From CAZABG01 sp964460985 (GTDB lineage: Bacteria > Chlamydiota > Chlamydiia > Chlamydiales > Parachlamydiaceae): a stretch of DNA of 43,065 nt. The position numbers were made by a program, and so were the translations under genes. Each line of letters opens with the position of its first letter. Positions within the stretch are counted from its first letter, which is position 1. Location: positions 1-43,065 of the forward strand of contig CAYWQX010000016.1 in the NCBI GenBank assembly GCA_964460985.1, read 5' to 3'. This document shows, one piece after another, positions 1-9,293 of this stretch. Below the pieces are notes generated by a model that saw nothing but the letters and a program-made list of their open reading frames with translations, was not told the origin of the DNA and did not search any database.

Positions 1-205
1 CGCAGGGGTTTAGCGGCAGAATAGGTACTTGTTGGAGTTTCCAGGTGCTATCGCAGGGGTTTAGCGGCAGAATAGGTACTTGTTGGAGTTTCCAGGTGCT
101 ATCGCACGGGTTTAGCGGCAGAAGAGGTACTTCCGGAGTTTCCAGGGAAGCGGGCACGCGCACGGGCAAGGGCAAGCGCACGGGTTTTAGTTTCCAGCGA
201 AGCGG
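1..205. repeat. 51-bp tandem repeat array, cut by the window edge
   Basis: Two nearly identical 51-bp units lie at 1-51 and 52-102, followed by a diverged third unit (about 103-150). After that comes a shorter GC-rich degenerate tail to about 205 with CACGGGCAAGGGC-like submotifs. The unit is a multiple of three, so an open frame (45-266) runs through it giving a 17-residue periodic peptide. No ribosome binding site or recognisable domain supports a gene. The array probably continues to the left of the window. It is more GC-rich and G-biased than the genes that follow. Confidence 0.85.
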
Positions 206-295
206 AAAAGGTGGCCTAGTTAAAGCCGCCTTTAATGTAGAAATATTTATCCAATCCCATTTATAGTTAAAACTCATATGTAATTGGGATGGATA

Positions 296-1327
296 ATGAG
301 TTTGCCAAAACTTTTAATGTTTACCGCGGTAGGATTAAGCCTTCTTCTAGGGGGAATGATCTGGGCCAAGCAGTCAAAAAAAGAATCTCAAACTGTCGCA
401 AACAGCCAATTTGTTGTTCAAACTGCCATGGAGCCGGTTGAAATTGAGTTAGAGGCTGAGTCAAGACCTACCCAGAAAGAAATTCCTAAACCGATCGAGG
501 TTCAGCCTGTGAGGGAGGATCCTAAACCGCCCGTTGAAACACCCAAACCTGTTCTTAAAGAAAAGGTTTCAGAGGCTCCCGAAGCGAACCGGATTGACGA
601 GCTGTTTAAAAAGGGCGATTCAAAATTAAAATTTATAGACACCATTACGTATAAAAGCCGCGTCAACTGGCTGAAGGGAAGACCTGCGTGGCTCTCGGAC
701 TACGCCTCTCATTACGAGACTTCGCGCCATTTTATCGCCCGCAGCTTAAACAATAAGCCGGACTATTTCAAACAAGATATCGCGGAAGGCGATCGCTTTA
801 ACGTGCTTAAAGAGGGGGTCGATTTAAAATTTCACTTAGTGGTCGACACCTCGCAGTGCAAAATGTGGCTTTATGCCATCGATAACACCCACAAAGAGAA
901 AACCCTTTTAAAAACTTATACCGTCTGTCTTGGACGGCCCGATTCCTCCAAAGCATCCGGCCTTCTAACTCCCCTTGGCACCTACTCTTTAGGCAATCGT
1001 ATTGCCATCTATAAGCCAAAAGTGATGGGTTACCATAACGCTAAAAAAGTGGAGATGGTAAGGATTTTTGGCTCCCGTTGGATTCCTTTTGAAAAAGAGA
1101 TTGCTAATACGACCCTTCCTGCAAAAGGATTCGGCATCCATGGGGTCCCTTGGACAGATCAGGGCAAAGACCTTGTGCAAGACAAAAGCAGCCTTGGCAA
1201 ATATGAGAGCGACGGCTGTATTAGGCTCTCTACAGAAGATATGGAAGAGATTTTTGCAATAATCATTACTAAACCTGCCACCGTTGAAATTGTGAAAAAT
1301 TTTAACGACACCACACTATTTAAATAG
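296..1327 (+). CDS. membrane-anchored L,D-transpeptidase (YkuD domain)
   Basis: This is likely a periplasmic enzyme that cross-links or modifies peptidoglycan-type peptides. An N-terminal hydrophobic segment (about residues 5-24) is followed by a proline/lysine-rich spacer (to about 110) and a C-terminal YkuD fold. The YkuD signature is visible as GIHG followed about 20 residues later by SDGCIRLS, with the catalytic Cys present. The His usually seen in SHGC is Asp here. The frame can be opened at a TTG at 284, but ATG 296 follows a GGGATGG purine stretch and gives a clean N-terminus, so it is preferred. It lies 12 bp before accA on the same strand and is probably cotranscribed. Confidence 0.85.
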   Translation: MSLPKLLMFTAVGLSLLLGGMIWAKQSKKESQTVANSQFVVQTAMEPVEIELEAESRPTQKEIPKPIEVQPVREDPKPPVETPKPVLKEKVSEAPEANRIDELFKKGDSKLKFIDTITYKSRVNWLKGRPAWLSDYASHYETSRHFIARSLNNKPDYFKQDIAEGDRFNVLKEGVDLKFHLVVDTSQCKMWLYAIDNTHKEKTLLKTYTVCLGRPDSSKASGLLTPLGTYSLGNRIAIYKPKVMGYHNAKKVEMVRIFGSRWIPFEKEIANTTLPAKGFGIHGVPWTDQGKDLVQDKSSLGKYESDGCIRLSTEDMEEIFAIIITKPATVEIVKNFNDTTLFK

Positions 1328-1339
1328 GAGCTTGCAATC

Positions 1340-2287
1340 TTGGACCCACTACCTCATGAAAAACAAATCCAAGAGTATGTTAAAACGATTGAACACCTGA
1401 AGAAGCAAAATCAGAACAATCCGCTTTTCAATCAAGAGATCAAAAAACTAGAGCAGAAGCTCGAAAAATTAAAAGAACAAGTTTATAGCGGTTTAACTCC
1501 CTGGGAGCGGGTTTTGATCTCGCGCCATCCTCAGCGCCCTCATTCGATTGACTACATCAAGCATATCATGGAAGAATTTCATGAATTGTCAGGGGACCGG
1601 TTATATAGCGATGATCACTCGATTATAGGCGGTCTTGCCAAGATAGGCCCTCATAAAGTGGTAGTCATTGGCCAGGAGAAGGGTAATGACACGGAATCAA
1701 GGGTCTACCGTAATTTCGGCATGCTAAATCCTGAGGGGTTTCGAAAGGCTCTTCGCCTCATGAAGCTCGCTGAAAAATTCAATTTGCCTGTCGTCTCCTT
1801 TTTAGATACCCCGGGAGCCAACCCTATTTTAGAAGCCGAAGAGCGAGGGCAAGGGTGGGCGATTGCGTTAAATCTTCGCGAGATGGCTCGTCTAAAAGTG
1901 CCGATTGTGGTGTTGGTTATTGGAGAGGGCTGCTCGGGAGGTGCGCTTGGAATGGGTGTCGGCGATTCGGTCGCTATGCTCGAGCACTCTTATTACTCGG
2001 TTATCTCACCGGAGGGCTGCGCCTCGATTCTTTATAAAGATGCTTCTAAAAAGGTGGAGTCTGCCGAGGCTTTAAAACTTACATCCGAAGATCTTTTAAG
2101 GCTAGGTGTCATCGATACGATTATTAATGAGCCTTTGGGCGGCGCTCACCACAACCCTGAAGAAGCTTACAGAAATGTTAAACGCTTTATTACCGATGAA
2201 CTGTCGGTTCTTAAAAACTTGGACCCAGATCTTTTAATTGAAAAACGTTACCTAAAATTTAGGCACATAGGCCAATTCTCGTCATGA
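1340..2287 (+). CDS. accA: acetyl-CoA carboxylase carboxyltransferase subunit alpha
   Basis: AccA is the alpha subunit of the carboxyltransferase that moves the carboxyl group from carboxybiotin to acetyl-CoA, giving malonyl-CoA for fatty acid synthesis in the cytoplasm. The 315-residue length is normal for the family (about 320). A helical N-terminus (residues 1-50) precedes the crotonase-like core, with the family blocks FLDTPGA, GEGCSGGALG and ISPEGCASIL all visible. The start is a TTG with TAGGAG about 9 nt upstream; no suitable ATG is nearby. Its stop overlaps the next gene's ATG (ATGA). The accA-exporter pair matches the order known in Chlamydia (from memory CT265-CT264). Confidence 0.97.
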   Translation: MDPLPHEKQIQEYVKTIEHLKKQNQNNPLFNQEIKKLEQKLEKLKEQVYSGLTPWERVLISRHPQRPHSIDYIKHIMEEFHELSGDRLYSDDHSIIGGLAKIGPHKVVVIGQEKGNDTESRVYRNFGMLNPEGFRKALRLMKLAEKFNLPVVSFLDTPGANPILEAEERGQGWAIALNLREMARLKVPIVVLVIGEGCSGGALGMGVGDSVAMLEHSYYSVISPEGCASILYKDASKKVESAEALKLTSEDLLRLGVIDTIINEPLGGAHHNPEEAYRNVKRFITDELSVLKNLDPDLLIEKRYLKFRHIGQFSS

Positions 2288-4041
2288 ATTTAATTTTAAA
2301 GAGCGCTCTTCGCTATCCGGCGATCCGGACTCTCATCTATTTTTGCATTGTTACAATTCTTTTGATGACCCTTGCCAATACCCTTGAAATCATAACGATT
2401 GGTTTTGTAACCAAAAGGGGCAGCGACATGTCAGGAGGTCTTCTAGATCGATTGGCTGACACCTTTAATCATTATATTCCTTACCGCGAAAGCATGTGGG
2501 TCTTAGGTTCTTTGATCTTATTTACGACTCTCTTCAAAGCGAGCATGCTATTTATCCATCGTTTTACGGCAAGGAAAGCCTCCATTAAGCTCGCAGAGAA
2601 CCTAAGGCTTGATTATTTTAGGCATATCCAAAAACTTCCCATGTCTTTTTACCAGTCGCACAACATCGGATCGCTCTCCTCAAGAGTGGTGGGCGATGCG
2701 GCTATGATTTCGGAGGCAATGCAAGCCACCCTTGTCAACTATGTGGCAACGCCTCTGGCTGTGATCTCCTCTTTGACCATGTGTTTGATTACTTCCTGGA
2801 AACTCTCGCTTCTTATTTTCATCGGTTTTCCTCTCATCCTCTTTCCGATCGCATTTCTTGCCAAACGGGTGAAGAAGGTATCAAGGGATATTCAAAACAA
2901 TCAGGATCGTTTCAGCTCAGTTCTTATCGATTTTGTGGGGGGAATCCAAACCGTAAAAGTGTTTGCGATGGAGAAATTCTCCCTCAAAAAATATGCAGAG
3001 CTCAACCATCGAATGGCTGAACTTGAAAAAAAGAGCGCGAAGTATGATCTCTCGACAAGACCAATAGTGCATACGCTCGCTATGATTTTTTTGATTTTGG
3101 CGCTTGTCTATGGTCTTTACATCCTTGAAATGCCGATTTCCGATGTATTGATCTTCTGCGGCTTTCTTTATCTTTTTTATGAGCCAATTAAGAAGTTTGC
3201 CGAAGAAAACAGCCATATTCAAAGAGGCGTTTCGGCCGCTGAAAGGATGCTTGAGGTGATCGAGATTAAGCCCGATTCTTTGCAAGAGGAAGGGCAGACC
3301 CTTTTTCCGGGTTTTCAGCATGAGATCGAATTTAAAAATGTCTCTTTCAGGTATGACAAAGAGCCGATCCTCTCTAATATCTCCTTCAAGATCAGGAAAG
3401 GGGAGATGGTGGCCCTGGTTGGTCCTACCGGAGCCGGTAAATCAACCTTAGTGCAGCTTCTTCCAAGACTCTATGATCCCACCGAAGGTTCCATCTTAAT
3501 CGATGGAAAAGACATTATCGATATCAATCAAAAGTCTCTCAGGGAAAATATAGCGTTTGTTCCGCAAAAACCTTTTCTCTTTTTGGATACTGTTGAAGAA
3601 AATATCAAGTTTGGCGAGAAATTTAGCCACGATGAGGTGATTGATGCCTCTAAACAGGCGCACGCCCATGAATTTATCGATAAGCTGCCTCAGAAATATG
3701 AGACGATGCTTTCTGAAGGGGGTAAAAATCTTTCGGGCGGCCAGCAGCAGCGGCTAACCATTGCAAGGGCTCTTATCAAAAAATCACCCATCCTGATCAT
3801 GGATGAGGCCACCTCTTCCCTCGATGCCCTCTCCGAGCATTATATCAAAGAGACGATTCAAGCGTTGAAAGGGGAGACGACCCAGATCATTATCGCTCAC
3901 CGTCTTTCTACCATTGAAAACGCCGATAAGATTGTTTACATGGAGAGAGGTCTTATCCTCGATATAGGCACCAAAGATGAGTTGCTGGGAAGATGCCAGG
4001 GTTTTAAACGACTCTGGGATTTAATGAAGCTATCCAGTTAA
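2284..4041 (+). CDS. msbA: MsbA-type ABC exporter (lipid A/lipid flippase half-transporter)
   Basis: A 585-residue half-transporter with an N-terminal six-helix membrane domain (about residues 15-310) and a C-terminal ATPase. Walker A is GPTGAGKST, the Q-loop lies in FVPQKP, the signature is LSGGQQQR, Walker B is ILIMDEATS and the H-loop is in IIAHRLST. Length and architecture fit MsbA, which flips lipid A precursors across the inner membrane as a homodimer. The ATG overlaps the accA stop by 4 bp, so translation is probably coupled. Substrate assignment rests on family resemblance and on the neighbouring fatty acid gene. A multidrug exporter is the main alternative. Confidence 0.9.
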   Translation: MNLILKSALRYPAIRTLIYFCIVTILLMTLANTLEIITIGFVTKRGSDMSGGLLDRLADTFNHYIPYRESMWVLGSLILFTTLFKASMLFIHRFTARKASIKLAENLRLDYFRHIQKLPMSFYQSHNIGSLSSRVVGDAAMISEAMQATLVNYVATPLAVISSLTMCLITSWKLSLLIFIGFPLILFPIAFLAKRVKKVSRDIQNNQDRFSSVLIDFVGGIQTVKVFAMEKFSLKKYAELNHRMAELEKKSAKYDLSTRPIVHTLAMIFLILALVYGLYILEMPISDVLIFCGFLYLFYEPIKKFAEENSHIQRGVSAAERMLEVIEIKPDSLQEEGQTLFPGFQHEIEFKNVSFRYDKEPILSNISFKIRKGEMVALVGPTGAGKSTLVQLLPRLYDPTEGSILIDGKDIIDINQKSLRENIAFVPQKPFLFLDTVEENIKFGEKFSHDEVIDASKQAHAHEFIDKLPQKYETMLSEGGKNLSGGQQQRLTIARALIKKSPILIMDEATSSLDALSEHYIKETIQALKGETTQIIIAHRLSTIENADKIVYMERGLILDIGTKDELLGRCQGFKRLWDLMKLSS

Positions 4042-4068
4042 CTTCGTTCCCTCACCTAGGAGTTTTAC

Positions 4069-5508
4069 TTGCAATTAGAACGTCTTCCTTACCGCTCTCT
4101 TTTACTCGTTGATAGCTTTCTTGATCCCAGGGAAAAGATCGCTTTAAGATTAAATAGAGCTCTCTATGCTATTTTTCATACTCGAGTCTGCCTTTTTAAA
4201 GAGCCGCCTAAAGAAGCTCAAAGACTCTTTCAAAGAATGAACAAAATCGAATGTTTGATAATTGATTTTTTTCATGTTGAGTTTTCCACTTTTAATCAAT
4301 TAGCTTTCGCGTCACCTTCAATTTTAAAGCTGTCCGTCTCAGGCTATCGTCCGTCTACTATGTTATTTGAAAGCCTGCCCATTTTGAGGAAATTGAAAAT
4401 CAAAAGTTATAGCGCTCATGCGAAAAGAAAGTTGCCGCCACCTCATCCAGCTGTTGAAAAAATTACTCTTGATAAAGCGACGGATGAGTTTTTTCACCAA
4501 TTTCCCAATTTAAAAAGAGTGAGCTGTTATTCCTTTGAAACAAGAGCCTTGTTACAAGAAGGCTCAGCCACTCATTGGGGGGTAATCATCAAGGTGAAGG
4601 GCGAGGCTCCTAAGACATTTGCCCAAGTGATACTTGAAGAATGGATGCAAGGAAGAAGAAACGATGATGTCATCGAAAAAATGATCGAAGACGGGGTCTC
4701 ATTAAATCATAAAACTCTGCCAAATCATTATTCGGAAGCGATTTATCCCATTCATTATGCCTGCCTTCTCAATAATAGATCGTTATTTCAAAAAATACTT
4801 CCCCTCCAGCTTGATCTATTTCTCGATTTAATAGACTTAACCGGCGGTGTTTTAAAAAAATGTTGTGCTCCACGCTTTCTGAATCTGGTATGGAATAGAG
4901 ACCTAACGCCGGAGCAGCGTTTGAAACTATTGTTGATTGCAATTCGAATTCAATTTCAACTTATTGATTATTGTTTAAATCGCCCCGAAACGAAAAAAGT
5001 CCTCGAAAAGCATGGAGACATCCTTTTTCAGCGGTTGGCTCAAGAATATAAAGCAGCAATCAATCTAGAGTATTTAACGCCTTATCTTCCCGCTTCACCC
5101 TGTTTATATGTTACTGCTCTCTTAGCTCGAAACGAATTCATGATAAGAGCTTTATTGGCAGTAGATTATCCGATATCGCAGGAAGCTTTTGTTTTAGCTT
5201 TGGACTCTTCAGGAGAAATTTCAAGAGCGTTTGCGAAGAGGGTTAAGGAAGTGCCTCGGCTTGATAATAGCGATCTTGAGACGGTTTATCATAAAGCAGT
5301 TAAAAGAAAGCAGTTTGAGACGGCTAAAGAGCTTTTATCCAAAGAGGAGGGACCAGAGTTTATGTTTCCTGACAAAGAGGGAAAAACAGCTTTTGAATAT
5401 GTTTATAGAGAATATCCTGCCTTAGCGCAATCGATGCTAAAAAAGGCAAGGGAGGCGGGCTATGAGCTTAAATTTGTTAAAAGTGAACCTAGCTCCAGTT
5501 TTCTTTAG
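4069..5508 (+). CDS. F-box-like protein with degenerate leucine-rich and ankyrin-like regions
   Basis: Residues about 3-40 (LERLPYRSLLLVDSFLDP and following) fit the eukaryotic F-box pattern: LP, then LL, then SFLDP and a hydrophobic tail. An F-box docks proteins onto SCF ubiquitin ligases through Skp1. Residues about 60-160 have irregular leucine-rich spacing, and about 225-240 (YPIHYACLLNNRSLFQKIL) look like one ankyrin repeat; another weak one lies near the C-terminus. The start is TTG with TAGGAG 6 nt upstream. F-box proteins are known from amoeba-associated bacteria, so a secreted host-directed role is inferred. No signal peptide is visible. Its 3' end overlaps the convergent next gene by 4 bp. 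Confidence 0.6.
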   Translation: MQLERLPYRSLLLVDSFLDPREKIALRLNRALYAIFHTRVCLFKEPPKEAQRLFQRMNKIECLIIDFFHVEFSTFNQLAFASPSILKLSVSGYRPSTMLFESLPILRKLKIKSYSAHAKRKLPPPHPAVEKITLDKATDEFFHQFPNLKRVSCYSFETRALLQEGSATHWGVIIKVKGEAPKTFAQVILEEWMQGRRNDDVIEKMIEDGVSLNHKTLPNHYSEAIYPIHYACLLNNRSLFQKILPLQLDLFLDLIDLTGGVLKKCCAPRFLNLVWNRDLTPEQRLKLLLIAIRIQFQLIDYCLNRPETKKVLEKHGDILFQRLAQEYKAAINLEYLTPYLPASPCLYVTALLARNEFMIRALLAVDYPISQEAFVLALDSSGEISRAFAKRVKEVPRLDNSDLETVYHKAVKRKQFETAKELLSKEEGPEFMFPDKEGKTAFEYVYREYPALAQSMLKKAREAGYELKFVKSEPSSSFL

Positions 5509-7373
5509 GTTGCTTTTTGTTGCAACCGTCTTGCGAGAGGAGTATTTGCCGGTATCTCTTTCGCATAATTTTTTACGAGGAAAGAATTTTGAGTTCCATG
5601 ATCAAGTGATAGCAGCCTCCTTTGTTCATCTTGAGTGAGAAGGGGGAATATATGTTCAAAGAGTCTATTTTTTCCCGTTTTTAATAAGGCTTTTGCCCTG
5701 TCGACCGGGTCTGTTTCACCGGTTATCTCTTTTACAAAGTCTAATTTCTCTACCTCACTTTTTGCGATGTATTTTACAAACATTAACTGAACGGCTTCAG
5801 GACTAGATTTTAAAAATTGAGCTTGGTGAAGGTTTTCAAGTTCTACACCAAATTGGGGGTTATACTTACGGCAAAATTCGAGAGCGAAAATATTGTTTGA
5901 AAAAAAGACTTTTTCAAAAAGCACTTTTTTTTCTGCTTCGTTGAAATGAGCAGGATCTTTAAAAGCCCATTCGTAAAAGGGGTTTAAGTGAGTATGATCT
6001 TTAAAAAGAATTTTATGGGATCTCATCCCTGGAAAATTCAAGAATAGATATTTTAAAGCTTCGATATCGGTTTCAATTTTATCTGAGCCTTTGGCTGCAA
6101 TTAATTGATCAGTTAAAAATTCATCCGTAGGATCTTTTACTATATAAGCGAAGAGTCTTAAGAGGATACGGGTTGCAAGGTCTTCTTTATTTTTAAGCAA
6201 AGTCTCATACAGTTTTTTCCAGTCGCCAGAGAGTTCAATTTTGTTTTTTTCCAATTCAGGAATAAGAGCCTTAAAAATTGTAGGATCGAGATCGTTATAT
6301 TGAAGGGCCTTATTTAAAATGCGAGCGATTTGGTTATGATCTTGGGATAGGGTTTTCCCGGCCGCTACTTCCAATTGAAGGACAATCTTTGCAACCAGCG
6401 GATGCTCTTCAAGATCTTTCCTCTCTAAAAATGCCTGCCGTTTGCCGGGATCTTTCATCTCTTCAAAAAATTGCTGCACATTAATTTGATTGAGAGAGGC
6501 TAATTCTTTTTGAAATTGAGATAAGTAAACAGGGTCCTTGTTTACAGCGTGCTGTCCGAATAGTTTGTTATAAACATGGCTTTCATTTGGGATAAGCTCC
6601 AGCCACTCTCTATTAAAGGGTAAAAAATCCATTTTTGAAAGAGCCTCTAAAGCCATAACCCTTTTCATCTGATCTTTTGAATGTAAAAGAATAGAAATCC
6701 CTTTTCCTTGAGAGGCATGAAGAGCATTTTTGAAGTCAGGGGATTTGGACGCCTTAGACAAAAGAAAGTAGGCTAATGTTTTGTTTTCCGGATCTTTTGT
6801 GACGAGAGCAAGAAGTGTTAAAAGCTCATCCGGTGAGGCGGCAGGAGCTTTTTTGAGAAGCGCTTCAAAAGAGTATGCTTTTTCGAACATCGTTTGAAAT
6901 CTTGGGGGGAGATCTTTCGAGTTAACGGGGGAGTTAAGAAAATGGCCCCAGTCTATTTTTAGATCTTGGAAAAAGCGGCTTTTGTTTTCATCTTTACCTC
7001 TATATTCATGGTACTGAGAGTCTTTTTCTATAGAGGGATTATAGGCATCTAAGATCGCATTCTTCTTCTCTTTGAGTCTGGAGGTTTTTGTACTGATGTG
7101 TAGGAAAGAGCAGATGGCATCCACCCATTTTCGAAGACCCGATCTCTGTTCCAAATAGCGATCAAACGCCCTCACGGCATCTTTTTTTACTTTGTAGAGC
7201 TCTCTTGCCCTTGAACCTTCATGAGACGTGTGAAACTTTTCTGTAAAAAGTCTGTGGGCTTTATCGATCGCATCCTCGGGAGTTGCCTCTTTTCTTGATC
7301 CGAGAGCAAATTCTTTATCTTTTTTATTTTCGGTAAATATTATTTCATGAGGAGGTTTGTTTAACGGGTTCAT
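5505..7373 (-). CDS. unknown 622-residue helical protein, possible effector
   Basis: I do not recognise this protein. It is soluble, charged and apparently all-helical, with no signal peptide or membrane segment. The middle (about residues 170-480) shows loosely repeating helical pairs reminiscent of HEAT/TPR-like solenoids, but without a clear consensus. It lies downstream of the epimerase gene on the same strand (54-bp AT-rich gap) and has no strong Shine-Dalgarno before its ATG. A type III effector or a lineage-specific structural protein are both possible; neither is shown. Confidence 0.8.
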   Translation of the reverse strand: MNPLNKPPHEIIFTENKKDKEFALGSRKEATPEDAIDKAHRLFTEKFHTSHEGSRARELYKVKKDAVRAFDRYLEQRSGLRKWVDAICSFLHISTKTSRLKEKKNAILDAYNPSIEKDSQYHEYRGKDENKSRFFQDLKIDWGHFLNSPVNSKDLPPRFQTMFEKAYSFEALLKKAPAASPDELLTLLALVTKDPENKTLAYFLLSKASKSPDFKNALHASQGKGISILLHSKDQMKRVMALEALSKMDFLPFNREWLELIPNESHVYNKLFGQHAVNKDPVYLSQFQKELASLNQINVQQFFEEMKDPGKRQAFLERKDLEEHPLVAKIVLQLEVAAGKTLSQDHNQIARILNKALQYNDLDPTIFKALIPELEKNKIELSGDWKKLYETLLKNKEDLATRILLRLFAYIVKDPTDEFLTDQLIAAKGSDKIETDIEALKYLFLNFPGMRSHKILFKDHTHLNPFYEWAFKDPAHFNEAEKKVLFEKVFFSNNIFALEFCRKYNPQFGVELENLHQAQFLKSSPEAVQLMFVKYIAKSEVEKLDFVKEITGETDPVDRAKALLKTGKNRLFEHIFPLLTQDEQRRLLSLDHGTQNSFLVKNYAKEIPANTPLARRLQQKAT

Positions 7374-7427
7374 AACTATATATTAGCTGATAGATAGTTT
7401 AAAAGAGTGGAATGGGGAGAAAATTAA

Positions 7428-8144
7428 TTAAATATTAATATATTTAGAGGTGACTATTTTGTTTCCCCGAAGGGACGATTTAGGGCCATGATCCCAAAAA
7501 ATCTTCACCCCTTTTTTTAAAGCTATTTCAGTATAAAGTTCTTTTTGAGTAGGGTGATAGTTTTCAACGATATTAAAGATGCCTGTTAGGCGTTTGAAAT
7601 AGGCTTTTTCCAATTTTTCCAAAATAAGATCTAAGGGGGAAAAATTACAAAATGCCAAGCCATCGCCTGAAAAGATCGCTCCCTCCACAATTCTATTGGC
7701 AGGGCCCCGGCCAGGCCCTGTGATTTCACCTAATCGAAAAATACAAGTGCGCTCAGGGGGAAAGCATTTTTCAGTAGCTATGAGAATTTCATTGTTCTCG
7801 GAGGAGGGTTTTAAAAAGGTGTCTTCATCGACAATCTGACCTTGATAGTCTCCATAGACAGAGGTGGATGAGAGATACATGATGTAGGGGGCGCTATGAA
7901 CCAAGAGAGCATTATCATAATAGGTTTTTTTGTATCCGGCGCCCTCTCGTGGAGCTACAGCCATGAGAAGCGCTTCGGTATCTTGAGGAAGGCGGCCATC
8001 CCATAAGAGGGTTTCATCAGCCCAGGGATATTTGGACAGCGCCTCTTTTGTTCGGCAAAGGATTCTAATGGTCTGACCTTTTGCCTTCATCCTTTGGCCG
8101 AATTGAGATCCTACGTAGCCTGCTCCTAGGATGGTAAGATTCAA
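7428..8144 (-). CDS. NAD(P)-binding epimerase/dehydratase-like protein (YeeZ-like)
   Basis: A 238-residue Rossmann protein. GAGYVGSQ at residues 7-14 is the dinucleotide-binding loop, and YLSSTSVYGDY (about 90-100) is the family's Ser-Ser-Thr/Tyr block. RLGEITGPGRGP (about 138) is the usual substrate-side loop. It is shorter than true sugar epimerases (about 320 residues), which fits the YeeZ-like group of extended SDRs of unknown substrate. The start is a TTG overlapping the upstream dnaQ-like stop (TTGA), indicating translational coupling. The reaction is not predictable from sequence alone. Confidence 0.75.
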   Translation of the reverse strand: MNLTILGAGYVGSQFGQRMKAKGQTIRILCRTKEALSKYPWADETLLWDGRLPQDTEALLMAVAPREGAGYKKTYYDNALLVHSAPYIMYLSSTSVYGDYQGQIVDEDTFLKPSSENNEILIATEKCFPPERTCIFRLGEITGPGRGPANRIVEGAIFSGDGLAFCNFSPLDLILEKLEKAYFKRLTGIFNIVENYHPTQKELYTEIALKKGVKIFWDHGPKSSLRGNKIVTSKYINI

Positions 8145-8830
8145 TTTAAAAGACCTAATTGGACAAGGGTATTTTTCAATTCGAGATTGTCCGGTTTTTC
8201 GAAAGCTCCGGATCCTTTCATCCAGGCGATGTAATCGGCAGGGAGTTCTTTAAGAGGTTTTCCTTGATATTTGCCGAAAGGCATGTGCTGAATTTGTCTT
8301 GGCTTATTCAAAAGATCGAAAACTTCTTGGATAGGAAGGTCGTCGATCAGGTGATGAAAGACTTCCGTCAACACTTTAACGTCATCTAACGCTCTATGCG
8401 CTTGATTGGAAGGAATGCCAAACAACTCTCGTAGAGTTTGGAGTTTATGCGTCGGAAGGTCGGGGCGATATCTTCTCGCCCATTTTAAACTGCAAAGGGA
8501 TTTCCATTTAGGCATTGGAACGCCCACCCGTTCAAATTCGGCTGCCATGAAAGGGAAGTCAAACGAGTCGTTGTTATGGGCGACTAGAATGACATCCCCG
8601 TCGCAAAATTCGATAAAATCTTTTGCCACCTGATCAAAATAAGGGGCATCCCGTACCATTTCGTCGGTAATGTTATGAATTTGGCTTGACTCCGGAGGAA
8701 TAGGAATTTGCGGATTTACGAAAGATTCAAAGGTTTTGTTAAGGGTAGGATCATAGGCCGCAATTTCTATAATACGGTCTTTTCCCGCTCTTAACCCTGT
8801 GGTCTCCGTGTCGTAAAAAATGGCCCGCAT
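8141..8830 (-). CDS. DnaQ-family 3'-5' exonuclease
   Basis: This resembles the epsilon/proofreading exonuclease family (DEDDh). The Exo I motif is FYDTETTG near the N-terminus, Exo II is VAHNNDSFDFPF, and Exo III is HRALDDV with its catalytic His and Asp. The C-terminal about 45 residues (MPFGKYQGKPLKELPADYI) form a small domain found in several stand-alone DnaQ-like exonucleases. The frame extends upstream to 8860, but ATG 8830 begins directly before the catalytic domain and has AAGGA about 6 nt upstream, so it is chosen. It is 1 bp from the chaperone-like gene, the same pair as in Chlamydia (CT260-CT261, from memory). Confidence 0.9.
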   Translation of the reverse strand: MRAIFYDTETTGLRAGKDRIIEIAAYDPTLNKTFESFVNPQIPIPPESSQIHNITDEMVRDAPYFDQVAKDFIEFCDGDVILVAHNNDSFDFPFMAAEFERVGVPMPKWKSLCSLKWARRYRPDLPTHKLQTLRELFGIPSNQAHRALDDVKVLTEVFHHLIDDLPIQEVFDLLNKPRQIQHMPFGKYQGKPLKELPADYIAWMKGSGAFEKPDNLELKNTLVQLGLLN

Positions 8831-8831
8831 T

Positions 8832-9293
8832 CTATTTCCTTTTGAGAAGCTCATCGGCACTTTTATTCGATTCGATAGCCGATTTAATAATGCCTGAAAA
8901 ATGATTGCATAAGCTAGGTATCGCCTTCAAGTATAAATCCAAAAGGTTCTGAGGAATTGCACTATTAAATAACGGAATCATGATCCGGTGGAAAACAAGG
9001 CCCATTTTAGCGTCTAGGCCAAAACCGGGAAGATCAATATCGTTATTGAGCTGTAAAAGAACTCTTGCGAGGGTATCGTATCGCTCTTTTTTGATTTGAA
9101 GAGGAAAAAAAGTTAATATTTGAAGCTGCTCATTACCCTCATAAATCCGAAAAAAAATCGGAAAATCACCCTTGGCCGTTTTATTGATGATGTAGGGCTG
9201 TCCTGTTTCGGCTTGGATTTCAGCTTCTAATTTTTTTTCATTCAGGTAGTGTAAAATAGCGTCAGAGGTCGCTTCAATCGTGTGTTCAGACAT
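8832..9293 (-). CDS. type III secretion chaperone-like protein (Mcsc/CT260-like)
   Basis: A 153-residue acidic protein with the alternating helix/strand pattern of CesT/YbjN-type folds: an N-terminal helix, strands around FPIFFRI and QILTFFPLQI, then a long helix and GLVFHRIMIP. The size, fold pattern and position next to a DnaQ-like exonuclease match the chlamydial multiple-cargo secretion chaperone Mcsc (CT260), which binds effectors for type III export. Assignment depends strongly on this context. Its ATG shares a base with the preceding lipoprotein stop (TAATG), so it is translationally coupled. Confidence 0.65.
   Translation of the reverse strand: MSEHTIEATSDAILHYLNEKKLEAEIQAETGQPYIINKTAKGDFPIFFRIYEGNEQLQILTFFPLQIKKERYDTLARVLLQLNNDIDLPGFGLDAKMGLVFHRIMIPLFNSAIPQNLLDLYLKAIPSLCNHFSGIIKSAIESNKSADELLKRK

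Noticed and set aside
45..266. Open frame through the 51-bp repeats as a 73-residue protein
   Set aside because: Its frame follows only from the unit being a multiple of three; no ribosome binding site, domain or normal composition supports it.
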